DNA of 64,000 nt from JAQVSH01 sp964451605. Its GTDB lineage: Bacteria > Bacteroidota > Bacteroidia > Bacteroidales > UBA4181. Below, one piece after another: positions 1 through 8,297 of this stretch (position 1 is the first letter of the stretch; the number at the start of each line of letters is the position of its first letter). The DNA lies in contig CAYVJA010000003.1 of assembly GCA_964451605.1 (NCBI GenBank), forward strand, positions 1-64,000, given 5' to 3'. Position numbers and translations under genes: made by a program. The notes below the pieces were generated by a model. The model ran no database searches and was not told the DNA's origin. It was given only the letters and a program-made list of their open reading frames with translations.

Positions 1-40
1 AAAAAAAAAGCGAGAACCTCAATTTCTGAGGTTCTCGCTT
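1..40 (-). terminator. Rho-independent terminator of rpsT
   Basis: Read on the minus strand, a 14-bp perfect stem (arms at 27-40 and 8-21, 5-nt loop) is followed by a run of T (A on the plus strand at 1-9). It lies 21 bases past the rpsT stop codon. Confidence 0.93.
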
Positions 41-60
41 GTATAGGGAAACGAAATGGT

Positions 61-315
61 TTAAGCCAGTTTGTTGGTGAACAGGGCCAGTTTAGAGGCG
101 AGGTTCGAAGCTTTGTTTTTGTGGATTACTCCTTTCTTGGCAAGGCGATCGAGCATAGAAACAACCTTGGGAAGGGTTGCAGCAGCTTCTGCCTTTTCGG
201 TGACAAGTCTCAGTTTGCGAACGGCATTACGGGTGGTTCTAGCGTAATATTTGTTGTCGCGCTTGCGCGATTCAGCTTGTCTGATTCTTTTGAGGGCCGA
301 TTTGTGGTTTGCCAT
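61..315 (-). CDS. rpsT: 30S ribosomal protein S20
   Basis: The 84-residue product is very basic and starts MANHKSALKRIRQAE, the usual S20 N-terminus, and the length is right for the family. S20 binds 16S rRNA early in assembly of the small subunit. The gene has its own -10-type element upstream (360-367) and a strong terminator downstream, so it is probably transcribed alone. The ATG start is the only sensible one. Confidence 0.97.
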   Translation of the reverse strand: MANHKSALKRIRQAESRKRDNKYYARTTRNAVRKLRLVTEKAEAAATLPKVVSMLDRLAKKGVIHKNKASNLASKLALFTNKLA

Positions 316-359
316 GATATTTTGAGCTAAAGAAGTTTATTAACTGCGAATTGAGAGCG

Positions 360-367
360 CAAAAGTA
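360..367 (-). promoter_or_regulatory. -7 promoter element (TACTTTTG) for rpsT
   Basis: On the minus strand this reads TACTTTTG, matching the Bacteroidota TAnnTTTG element, 44 bases before the rpsT ATG. A TTTG lies 16 nt further upstream (384-387), closer than the usual 19-21 nt, so the -33 part is uncertain. Confidence 0.5.
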
Positions 368-487
368 ACTGTTTTTTTCTATCCAAAAAATAGTTCCCAC
401 ATTTTTTCAACAATTTCTTCATCCCATCCACAAAATGACCCTCCCGCGTGCAGCGTATCACTGTTCCACTGCTACACTGTTCCACTC

Positions 488-530
488 GCGCGTAGCGCAG
501 CATTAGAGCACTAGAGCACCAGAGCACTAA
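488..530. repeat. GCGC/AGAGCA dispersed repeat, copy 1
   Basis: GCGCGTAGCGCAGCAT is followed by three 8-bp units (TAGAGCAC, TAGAGCAC, CAGAGCAC) and TAA. Similar elements lie at 33661-33694 and 48441-48475. This copy overlaps the 3' end of the transglutaminase gene and supplies its last codons and stop (511-513). Just before it, the 12-mer CACTGTTCCACT occurs twice, at 459-470 and 475-486. Confidence 0.75.
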
Positions 531-3186
531 TTCTTATCGCTGTTTGAAGGAGCGCATTTCCCGTTCCAATGCTATATCCCTCTCTGAAGGAGAAAAGGTT
601 GCCTTCGGGGGTGATGTAGAGGGCCAGGGGGTATTCACCGCCGAAGGAGAGTTTCGATTGTGCCAGCAGCTCTTTCTGCAGTCGCGATTCAGGATCGTAA
701 TAGAAACGGGCTCTTGGGGGCAGGTTGCCATACACGGAAAGAGTGAGCGGGGTGGCAGGTTTATCGCCGGGTATTACAAAGAGTACGTTTCCGCGCCAAC
801 GGTCGTATGCTTCCCGATGGTCCGATATTTCGGCAATGACGTGGCGGGAGGGTTCGCGGTTGGGGTGAATAAAAATGACAATGGCACCCTTTGATTCAAT
901 CAGAGAAGAGGGTGTATGGGTTTTACCCTCTGCATCGACCAGGATTTGCTGCAGGTTTACCTTAGCAAGAGGGGTAGAGATGTACGAATTGGAAGGCCGT
1001 ACGGTGAGTTCTACTGTGGTCTCCTTGCCCGCTTCTATCCGGAAGTAGTCGGTGCGCATCAGTACCGTTCCCTCTTCCAGCCGGTTTCCGCTCATCAGTC
1101 GGTAATAACCCTCTTTCAGTGTGAGTTGAACAGGAAATTTCCGGAGTGCAGGATCGTTTTCGTAGTCAAGGGTTACAAAATCGCCCTTTTCGAATCGACC
1201 CAGGGTGAAGTGGGTGTAGTAACCGGGGACTTCTGACGACCCCTGCGCGTGGGTGAGGGTGAGATTTCCCATTTTTTCGGGTTCGGTTTCCGGGTTGAAT
1301 TGCACCTCTTTCCACATACCCTCATGGAAATATTGAGGCTTTGCAGTGGCCGGATCTAAACGGGCCGGGATGTAAAGTGAGCGACAGAGCGCCACAAAGA
1401 AGAGATTGCGCGACTCGTCATCGGCCATTCGCATCAGGTACACCCCCTGCGCCGACATGGGGCAGTTGATGTAGTTGTCGGTGTTATTCAGCACAATGTT
1501 CCGGAGAATCCAACCGACTACCACTTTGATATCCTGTCGGGCCGAATCGGCGAACTCTTTTCCAAACCGACTCTGCAAAAAGCTGCGGAAAGGGGTAAGC
1601 TTCTCCAGCCGGATGCGAGGCGATACCACATAGCGGGCCCAAAAGAGGGTGTCGTTTGGTGGAAGATTTATCAACGCTCCGTTAGCCGGGGCGTAGGCGG
1701 AGTAGTGGTTCAGGTGGTTGGAGAGTACCGCGAAATCAACATCGCGAAGATCTTTTTGCGAAATAGAGGCGAGAAGAGGCAGGGCCATGGGATTAGAACC
1801 CTCCTTCCTGATCCACTGAACCATTTCGCGCCAGTTTCCATGGCTTTCGAGGAGCAAATTGGCGGTGAGGGTAGTGTCCAGGTGCAGCTCTCTTGCCAGT
1901 TCGAGTGCGGCATCCCTCCGAATGAAAGTGGCGGTGTACCGGTTGCGGATGGAATCTTCATAGGCCAGTCGCAGGTTATTTTGGGCTGTTTTTGCGGAGT
2001 CGGGTGCTGCAACCGGTGGGATGGGGGGCGGGACCAAATCGAATGTCTCCGAATAGGGGATGCCGGGAGTCCGGTGGAGTACCAATTCTACCGTATCGGC
2101 GAAGGCTCCTTCCACTTTTTGGTATCCATACAGTGAGTCGGTCGATGCCCAGACAAAGAGATCTCCCATTCCCGTAGTTGCCCAGGCCAGCCCCTCGGAG
2201 TCGGAGTACCGTTCTACCAGCGGGTAGAGTTCGGCGTAGTTGTAAAGCTTGAATTGTACCCTGGCTCCTTTCACGGGTTGTCCCAGACTGTCGGTAACCC
2301 GGGCAAATAGCTTTCTCACGGGTGCATAGTTCGAGAGCATATTCACGCGCACGTAGAGCGGACAGCCGAAATTCACCTCTTCGCTGCCCGTATAAGGGCC
2401 CATCACAGTGGAGTGAACCATCATAGCTCTCTTCGAGGGCATGGTGAACCATCCCATATTCAGTTCGGGCTCCGGTTCGCAGGCACCCATGTAGTACCAG
2501 TTTCCGTCGACCCATACTTCCACCCAGGCATGGTTATCATCAGTATGTGCCCAACGGGGGGTGTACACCTGCCGGGCAGGAATGCCCACAGCCCGCAGGG
2601 CAGCAACTGTCAGGGTCGACTCTTCGCCGCATCTTCCCCAGGCAGTGCGGATGGTCGCCAGAGGGGCAGAGGTTCGGCCGTCGCTGGCTCGATAGTTTAC
2701 CTTCTCATGACACCAGTGGTTCACCTCAAGCGCTGCGTCGTAAAGCGAGAGATCTTTTACCCGGTCTTTCAGCTCGGCAAATATATATTGACGGGCTGTG
2801 TCGGGATTTTCATTGTTTACCCGAAAGGGAAGCACAAAGTGCAGGAAAACAGACTCCGGAATCTCTGCTCCCCAGGAGAAGGTGTCGCGGGCAGCCAGTG
2901 CGGCATTGACCTGACCCAGAAAATAGTCGCCATCCAGATTGGCCAGATCGGTGAGCGGTGCATAGGCGTACAAAAACATCAGCGCCTCCTTTTGGGGGGT
3001 TGAGAGAGGACGCCCGAAGAGGGAAAAGAGTGCGTCGGCTCTCTCGCCCGCCATCGCCTCTCTTCGTTCAAATTGCATCGTCACCGAGTCGAGGAGCGCT
3101 TTGTCGGTAATCAGTCGTCTTGCCGATTCTTGCCTGCATGATCCCAAAAGCAGGGCAAGAAGCAAAAGCGCAGATAGCTGTCTCAT
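511..3186 (-). CDS. Transglutaminase-like lipoprotein with two transglutaminase-type domains
   Basis: The 891-residue product has a lipoprotein signal peptide (lipobox LLGSC, Cys17), so it should be anchored in a membrane and face the periplasm or outside. A transglutaminase-core domain at about 150-245 has the expected Cys186 (WGRCGEES) and His219 (DDNHAW); the usual third acidic residue is probably in GACEPEP (234-240). A carboxypeptidase-regulatory-like beta domain follows. A second, degenerate transglutaminase-like region lies around CPMSAQGVYLMRMADDESR, and a thioredoxin-like C-terminus ends the protein. It probably acts on peptides or proteins as a cysteine protease, but the substrate is unknown. 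It is the last gene of a minus-strand operon, 11 bases after pepT. Its C-terminus is encoded by a dispersed repeat (488-530), so the natural end may differ between strains. Confidence 0.85.
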   Translation of the reverse strand: MRQLSALLLLALLLGSCRQESARRLITDKALLDSVTMQFERREAMAGERADALFSLFGRPLSTPQKEALMFLYAYAPLTDLANLDGDYFLGQVNAALAARDTFSWGAEIPESVFLHFVLPFRVNNENPDTARQYIFAELKDRVKDLSLYDAALEVNHWCHEKVNYRASDGRTSAPLATIRTAWGRCGEESTLTVAALRAVGIPARQVYTPRWAHTDDNHAWVEVWVDGNWYYMGACEPEPELNMGWFTMPSKRAMMVHSTVMGPYTGSEEVNFGCPLYVRVNMLSNYAPVRKLFARVTDSLGQPVKGARVQFKLYNYAELYPLVERYSDSEGLAWATTGMGDLFVWASTDSLYGYQKVEGAFADTVELVLHRTPGIPYSETFDLVPPPIPPVAAPDSAKTAQNNLRLAYEDSIRNRYTATFIRRDAALELARELHLDTTLTANLLLESHGNWREMVQWIRKEGSNPMALPLLASISQKDLRDVDFAVLSNHLNHYSAYAPANGALINLPPNDTLFWARYVVSPRIRLEKLTPFRSFLQSRFGKEFADSARQDIKVVVGWILRNIVLNNTDNYINCPMSAQGVYLMRMADDESRNLFFVALCRSLYIPARLDPATAKPQYFHEGMWKEVQFNPETEPEKMGNLTLTHAQGSSEVPGYYTHFTLGRFEKGDFVTLDYENDPALRKFPVQLTLKEGYYRLMSGNRLEEGTVLMRTDYFRIEAGKETTVELTVRPSNSYISTPLAKVNLQQILVDAEGKTHTPSSLIESKGAIVIFIHPNREPSRHVIAEISDHREAYDRWRGNVLFVIPGDKPATPLTLSVYGNLPPRARFYYDPESRLQKELLAQSKLSFGGEYPLALYITPEGNLFSFREGYSIGTGNALLQTAIRISALVL

Positions 3187-3197
3187 GGCTCAACAGG

Positions 3198-4466
3198 TTA
3201 GGGAGCGGTGGAAATCCCGGCGGGTGTGGCGGCGTAGAGCGAAATGATATGCAAAATTACCTCGGTCGATTTTAGCAGCGACTCTAACGGGAGGTACTCG
3301 TGTTTTCCGTGGAAATTCTCGCCGCCGGCAAACAAATTGGGGCAGGGGAGCCCCATGTACGAAAGTCTGGCACCATCGGTTCCCCCGCGGATGGGCGAGA
3401 TAATGGGCTCTACTCCGGCCAGCTCCATGGCCTTCTGAGCCGTATAAATCAGATGCATGTGCGGTGCAATCTGATCGCGCATGTTGGCGTACTCCTCTTT
3501 CAGCTTAACCACAACCGACCCCTCTCCGTACTTGCGGTTCAGCATTTCGGCATTCGAAAGGAGCAGCTCCTTTTTCTGTTCGAACCGTTCGCGGTTGTGA
3601 TCCCGGATAATGTACTCCATCTGTGCTTTTTCCACCTCGCCCCGGAGCACAGTGAGGTGAAAGAAACCTTCGTAGAGTTCGGTATTCTCAGGACGTTGCG
3701 CTGCAGGAAGCAGGCTGTTAAGCTCCATGGCCATTAGCAATGCATTACGCATTTTGCCCTTGGCTGCACCGGGATGGATATTATTCCCGGTAATCTCTAT
3801 CCTTGCTTCGGCTGCATTAAAGTTTTCGTACTCCAGTTCACCGATTGTGCCACCGTCTATGGTGTAGGCATATTTGGCACCGAACCGCTTCACATCAAAG
3901 CGGTCGACCCCGCGCCCAACCTCCTCGTCGACTGTGAATCCCAGACGAATGGTTCCATGTTTTACTCCGGGATGTTTCATAAGGTAATCGGCCATTCCCA
4001 TGATGGCAGCTACCCCTGCCTTATCGTCGGCACCCAGAAGGGTAGTGCCATCGGTGGTAATCAGGGTCTTGCCCACATAACGAAGCAGTCCGGGAAATTC
4101 TGCGGGCGAAAGCACAATCTGTTTCTCCCGGTTGAGTACAATTTCGTCGCCCTGGTAATTGCAATGAATACGGGGCCGGACATCTGCGCCCGGCATATCG
4201 GGCGAAGTGTCGACATGGGCGAGGAACCCCAGTACAGGAACATCCGAAGCCATATTCGACGGAATGGTGGCCATTACATACCCAAACTCATCGAGCATGA
4301 CATCATGAATGCCCATCGATTTCAACTCGTTCACAATCATCTTCTGTAAAGTCAGTTGCTTTACTGTGCTGGGCTGGGTTTCGGAGTAGGGATCCGATTG
4401 GGTATCGATCGATACATAGGCAAGGAAACGATCCAGCATTTTTTTTGCATCGGGTTGAAAAGGCAT
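3198..4466 (-). CDS. pepT: Peptidase T (tripeptide aminopeptidase)
   Basis: This 422-residue M20-family metallopeptidase removes the N-terminal residue from tripeptides in the cytoplasm. The zinc-binding motifs are visible: FLAHVDTSPD (His84), LLGADDKAG (Asp147), and TVDEEVGRG (Glu181/Glu182), plus a C-terminal KHEYLP His. Length and layout match PepT. It lies between an SDR oxidoreductase gene (28 bases upstream) and the transglutaminase lipoprotein (11 bases downstream), all on the minus strand, which suggests a shared transcript. A role in using small peptides fits a peptide-fermenting lifestyle. Confidence 0.95.
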   Translation of the reverse strand: MPFQPDAKKMLDRFLAYVSIDTQSDPYSETQPSTVKQLTLQKMIVNELKSMGIHDVMLDEFGYVMATIPSNMASDVPVLGFLAHVDTSPDMPGADVRPRIHCNYQGDEIVLNREKQIVLSPAEFPGLLRYVGKTLITTDGTTLLGADDKAGVAAIMGMADYLMKHPGVKHGTIRLGFTVDEEVGRGVDRFDVKRFGAKYAYTIDGGTIGELEYENFNAAEARIEITGNNIHPGAAKGKMRNALLMAMELNSLLPAAQRPENTELYEGFFHLTVLRGEVEKAQMEYIIRDHNRERFEQKKELLLSNAEMLNRKYGEGSVVVKLKEEYANMRDQIAPHMHLIYTAQKAMELAGVEPIISPIRGGTDGARLSYMGLPCPNLFAGGENFHGKHEYLPLESLLKSTEVILHIISLYAATPAGISTAP

Positions 4467-4494
4467 AGCAATCAGGTTATAAAGAGAGAAACTA

Positions 4495-5223
4495 CTAGGT
4501 ATAGTCGTACCCCCCGTTCAACGACAACACTTCGCCGTTGGCATAGGGGTTTTCAATCAGAAAGAGAAAGGCCTGAGCCACCTCTTCAGGGGTGCCAAAC
4601 CTTTTTAAGGCAATCTTTTGTGCAATTCGATTCCGGATTTCGTCGGGTTTTGTTTTTTGCCATTCCGTATCGATAAATCCGGGAGCTACCGCATTGACCC
4701 GGATATCCATGGGACTCAGGAATTTTACCAGATTTTGCACCATAGCGTGTACAGCGGCTTTCGATACCCCGTAGGCCAGCGAGAGCGAGTGAGGGGAAAG
4801 TGCCATGGTCGATCCGGTGAAGAGTACCGAACCTCCTGCCGGAATCAACGGCAAAAGCCGTTGAAGCAGGAAAAAGGGGATATTGAGATTGGTATTCATC
4901 ACCTCCATCCACTCGTCCGGGGTAATCTCGAGAGGGCTCCTCCGGTTGGTGATGCCTGCATTCAGCAACAAGACATCGAGCCGGGGAACCAGCTTTTCAA
5001 TGGCCCGGGCCACAGGCTCAACCGCCGGAATGTCCGAGAGCCGGGCCTGCAGAGTGTGGAGTTGTCCCGCAAAGCGCCCTTCGCATTCCGATAGCATAGC
5101 GTCTGCAGCCTCATTGTCGGATGCATAGAGTACAATCACCGAATAACCCCGTTCCAACAGTGCGAGCGCCGAGGCCTTTCCTATCCCTTTGGTTCCACCG
5201 GTAATACACGCATATTTCATCAT
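4495..5223 (-). CDS. SDR-family NAD(P)-dependent oxidoreductase
   Basis: This is a 242-residue classical short-chain dehydrogenase. Visible are the cofactor glycine motif TGGTKGIG (8-15), NAG (88-90), catalytic Ser138, and YGVSK giving Tyr151 and Lys155. The C-terminus, with NGGYDYT at the end, is FabG-like. The substrate cannot be read from sequence; 3-oxoacyl-ACP reduction is possible, but so is a sugar or polyol function. Its ATG overlaps the stop of the preceding cytidylyltransferase gene (ATGA), so the two are translationally coupled. That pairing suggests a CDP-activated alcohol pathway, which is inference only. Confidence 0.88.
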   Translation of the reverse strand: MMKYACITGGTKGIGKASALALLERGYSVIVLYASDNEAADAMLSECEGRFAGQLHTLQARLSDIPAVEPVARAIEKLVPRLDVLLLNAGITNRRSPLEITPDEWMEVMNTNLNIPFFLLQRLLPLIPAGGSVLFTGSTMALSPHSLSLAYGVSKAAVHAMVQNLVKFLSPMDIRVNAVAPGFIDTEWQKTKPDEIRNRIAQKIALKRFGTPEEVAQAFLFLIENPYANGEVLSLNGGYDYT

Positions 5224-5672
5224 TCCACAACAATATCGGGGTTGCCGTGTCGGTCGCTCTTCTGTTTGATGGCCGAATAGGTCTCGAAAATCTGCTCCTT
5301 CAGATGGGTAGTACTCACCCCGCTGCCATAGGGGAAGTAGAAGACCTCAACCCCCAGTTTCTCCAGATAGTCATATTTCCCCACCCAATCGTCGCCCACC
5401 ACAAAGCGGTCGATATGCAATTTCTTCACAATAGCGGTATGGTCGAGTGAATGTTGCGGAATGACAATATCCGGCAACTTAAGTGCCTCGACAATCTGGA
5501 TTCGCTCCTCGAAAGGAATCACCGGAGGTTGCTTATAGGAGGCAACGAGTTCGTCGGTGCTGACGCCCACAATGAGGAGATCGCCCAATCCTCTGGCATA
5601 TCTGATCATCTTCAGATGGTTGCTGTGGAAAAGGTCGAAGGTGCCCGAAGTGTATACAATTCTCTGTTTCAC
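5220..5672 (-). CDS. TagD-like cytidylyltransferase/adenylyltransferase
   Basis: The 150-residue product has the nucleotidyltransferase fold of glycerol-3-phosphate cytidylyltransferase. SGTFDLFHSNHL (9-20) is the HxGH site, here with Asn instead of Gly (HSNH, 16-19). GSGVSTTHL (116-124) corresponds to the RTxGISTT signature. It should transfer a nucleotide to a small phosphorylated substrate, giving for example a CDP-linked polyol or headgroup. It heads the operon with the SDR gene (4-bp overlap), pepT and the transglutaminase lipoprotein. A weak element, TACCTTTA, lies upstream on the minus strand at 5712-5719. The exact substrate is unknown. Confidence 0.85.
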   Translation of the reverse strand: MKQRIVYTSGTFDLFHSNHLKMIRYARGLGDLLIVGVSTDELVASYKQPPVIPFEERIQIVEALKLPDIVIPQHSLDHTAIVKKLHIDRFVVGDDWVGKYDYLEKLGVEVFYFPYGSGVSTTHLKEQIFETYSAIKQKSDRHGNPDIVVE

Positions 5673-5767
5673 GGAGGGTTACGATTTAATGAAACGTGAC
5701 GGTACGGAGTGTAAAGGTAGGGAAATCATTTATTCTCACGTTGCAGGTGTTATGTTTGCTAATTTCG

Positions 5768-5775
5768 TACTTTTG
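5768..5775 (+). promoter_or_regulatory. -7 promoter element (TACTTTTG) for the TlpA-like gene
   Basis: TACTTTTG matches TAnnTTTG and lies 44 bases before the ATG at 5820. I see no TTTG at the usual distance upstream, so only the -7 half is supported. Confidence 0.5.
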
Positions 5776-5819
5776 CCCGGATTCTCATCCTAATACATTG
5801 ACTTAAAACAGAAACTAGT

Positions 5820-6809
5820 ATGAAAAAAATCTTTTTCCTTTTCACTGTACTCGCCCTGGCTGCTGCTTGTCAGCCCAAAGCCCCCTCGTTCGAGATTAAG
5901 GGAACTGTCACGGCCGGACCTTCCGAAGGGTACGTTCTGCTTCAGGAATACAAAGGTAATGCTTTTGTGACCGTCGACTCTGCACTGATTACCGACGGAA
6001 AGTTCAATTTCAAGGGTGCGCTCGAGATGCCTCTTATGTACGCGCTTACCCGTAAAGAGTCGCGGCCCGTCACCTTCTTCCTCGAAAATTCGATTATCGA
6101 GGTAAATCTGGCTGCCGATCTGAAATCCTCCGAGATTAAAGGTTCGGTCAGTAACGACACCTTCCGGTCGGTTACCGATTCGCTGATGAAGACCGAAAAT
6201 TTCGATATTCAGCCGTTGATTGCACAGAATCCCACCTCCACTGCGCTTGCCTTCGTTCTGCAACGTTATCTGGCTTACAACCTCGACGCCGCCAAACTGG
6301 AAGCCTGTATTGCGCAGTTCGATCCCTCTATTGCCTCATGCGCCTATCTCACAGAGTTAGCCGCTACGGTTCAGAAGATGAAGATTACCGAAGTAGGTGC
6401 TGTTGCACCCGATTTTACCCAGAACGATCCCGAGGGCAAGCCCATTTCGCTCTCCTCGTTCAAGGGCAAGTATGTACTCCTCGATTTTTGGGCAGCCTGG
6501 TGTGGCCCCTGCCGTGCCGAAAATCCCAATGTAGTGGCAGCTTTCAAGGCATACAAGGATAAAAACTTCACTGTTTTCGGTGTTTCGCTCGATCGTGAAA
6601 AGGATGCGTGGCTTAAAGCCATTGCCGACGACAAACTGGAATGGGCTCAGGTTTCCGACCTGAAATTTTGGGAAAATGAGGTGGCCGTTATGTACGGAAT
6701 CCGCTCCATACCCAGCAACTTCCTGCTCGATCCCGAAGGTAAAATCATTGCCCGCAATCTGCGTGGTGAAGCACTTCTGGCCAAACTGAAAGAGCTGCTA
6801 GACAAATAA
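5820..6809 (+). CDS. TlpA-family thiol-disulfide oxidoreductase lipoprotein with DUF4369 domain
   Basis: The 329-residue product has a lipoprotein signal peptide (Cys17 in LALAAACQPK), an N-terminal DUF4369-type beta domain (about 22-120), a helical linker, and a C-terminal thioredoxin fold. The redox site is WCGPC (Cys228, Cys231) and the cis-proline lies in RSIPSNF (about 296-302). It probably reduces or isomerises protein disulfides in the periplasm. It stands alone on the plus strand, divergent from the cytidylyltransferase operon and convergent with the sulfatase gene. The substrate protein is not evident. Confidence 0.92.
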   Translation: MKKIFFLFTVLALAAACQPKAPSFEIKGTVTAGPSEGYVLLQEYKGNAFVTVDSALITDGKFNFKGALEMPLMYALTRKESRPVTFFLENSIIEVNLAADLKSSEIKGSVSNDTFRSVTDSLMKTENFDIQPLIAQNPTSTALAFVLQRYLAYNLDAAKLEACIAQFDPSIASCAYLTELAATVQKMKITEVGAVAPDFTQNDPEGKPISLSSFKGKYVLLDFWAAWCGPCRAENPNVVAAFKAYKDKNFTVFGVSLDREKDAWLKAIADDKLEWAQVSDLKFWENEVAVMYGIRSIPSNFLLDPEGKIIARNLRGEALLAKLKELLDK

Positions 6810-6834
6810 TTTTCCGGCAGAAAACCTCTTTGGT

Positions 6835-8247
6835 TTACTCTGCTCCCGATCCCTCCGGATGGGTCCGAACCTTTGCCATCTTCTCCTCCATTTTTGCCAC
6901 TTTTTTGGGCATGGAGGCTGCAAGGTTCACCGTTTCGGAGGGATCTTTTTCTATATGGTACAACTCCACCCGATACCCGGATGTGCCGGGCTTCCCGATT
7001 CGAACCAGTTTATAGGGATTCTCCAGAAAGGCCCGTTTTTCGGTTCCCTCGTTGAATTCCCAATAGAGATACTTATGCGCGGGTTGCTTCTTCCCCAGTA
7101 ATTCGGGCAGATAAGATTGTCCGTCCTTTCCTTTCGGGGTGGCAATACCGGCCAAATCGCAGGCAGTGGGCAGAAAATCCCAAAAGGCAGAGACGTGATC
7201 CGAAACGCCTCCGGCTTCGATAGTTTCCGGCCACCAGGCAATAAACGGCACCCGGATGCCCCCCTCGTACATATCGCGCTTAATCCCGCGTAAACCTCCG
7301 TTGCTGTTAAAGAAGGCAGGTCGGTGGCCTCCCTCCTGGTGAGGGCCGTTGTCGCTGGTAAAAATAATCAGCGTGTTTTCGGCAATTCCCAACGAGCGAA
7401 CCAAATCGAGAATTCTTCCTACGTCGCCATCAAGACGGGTCATCATCCCGGCAAAAGCAGCAGCGGGATAATCCTGTTTCAGATAGCTCCCTCCCTTAAA
7501 AGGCACTTCGTCGAATTGACCACGGAAAGGCGCCAGAGAATTTTCGGGCACATCGAGGTCGGCATGCGGCATGGTGAAGGTGAGATAGAGAAAGAAGGGC
7601 TTTTGGGCATTTTGGGTAATAAACTGTAGCGCCTCTTCGGCAAAGAGATCGTGGGTAAACTGTCCCTTCTTTTCGGAGGTGCGGTTTTCGGGATACTCTA
7701 TCCGCTCCTGGTTTCGCCAGAGGTGATCGGGGTAGTAGTGGTGGGCCTCTCGCTGGCAGTTATAACCAAAGAAGTAGTCGAATCCCTTTTTGTTGGGATC
7801 GCCCTCCGAGCCCGGGAACCCCAGCCCCCATTTCCCGATACAGCCGGTGGTATATCCTGCATTTTGCAGCAGGTTTGCCACCGTGGGAATGGCGGCAGGG
7901 ATAGGCATCTGTCCCTCAGGCTGCACCTCCCGGTTGCCGCGAATGGGACTGTGGCCAGTATGGTATCCGGTCATAAGCGAGGCTCTGGAGGGGGCACTCA
8001 CGGTAGAACCCGCGTAGTGCCTTAGAAACCGTACCCCTTCGCCCGCCATCCGGTCGATAGCGGGGGTCTTGAATCGCTGTTGTCCGTAACAGCTCAGGTC
8101 GCCGTACCCCAAATCATCGGTCAGGATGTAGATGATATTGGGTTGTTTGGGGTTCGAAGCAGGCATGGCCTGCAGAGCGGGCGAAATCACCGAGCCTGCC
8201 AGAAGCAGGAGACTTTCGAGACGGGGAGCAGAAGAGGGCAGTGACAT
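6835..8247 (-). CDS. Ser-type sulfatase (arylsulfatase A-like)
   Basis: This 470-residue alkaline-phosphatase-superfamily enzyme has an N-terminal signal peptide (about 1-27). The metal-binding TDDLGYGD lies at 43-50. The sulfatase signature is SAPSRASLMTG (84-94), with Ser84 rather than Cys as the residue to be converted to formylglycine, which makes it a Ser-type enzyme. It should hydrolyse sulfate esters on glycans or small molecules in the periplasm. Ser-type sulfatases need the oxygen-independent radical SAM maturase, and that gene lies 50 bases upstream on the same strand, so the pair probably forms an operon. The substrate is unknown, and no SusC/D pair is in the window. Confidence 0.92.
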   Translation of the reverse strand: MSLPSSAPRLESLLLLAGSVISPALQAMPASNPKQPNIIYILTDDLGYGDLSCYGQQRFKTPAIDRMAGEGVRFLRHYAGSTVSAPSRASLMTGYHTGHSPIRGNREVQPEGQMPIPAAIPTVANLLQNAGYTTGCIGKWGLGFPGSEGDPNKKGFDYFFGYNCQREAHHYYPDHLWRNQERIEYPENRTSEKKGQFTHDLFAEEALQFITQNAQKPFFLYLTFTMPHADLDVPENSLAPFRGQFDEVPFKGGSYLKQDYPAAAFAGMMTRLDGDVGRILDLVRSLGIAENTLIIFTSDNGPHQEGGHRPAFFNSNGGLRGIKRDMYEGGIRVPFIAWWPETIEAGGVSDHVSAFWDFLPTACDLAGIATPKGKDGQSYLPELLGKKQPAHKYLYWEFNEGTEKRAFLENPYKLVRIGKPGTSGYRVELYHIEKDPSETVNLAASMPKKVAKMEEKMAKVRTHPEGSGAE

Positions 8248-8297
8248 AGTACAATAATATTTGCAAATACAGATTCAGATAAGGGGGGCATATAGGG

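Noticed and set aside
327..527. A 66-residue minus-strand frame after the transglutaminase gene
   Set aside because: It is built from the dispersed repeat and the CACTGTTCCACT duplication, and overlaps the rpsT promoter; no sign of a coding pattern.
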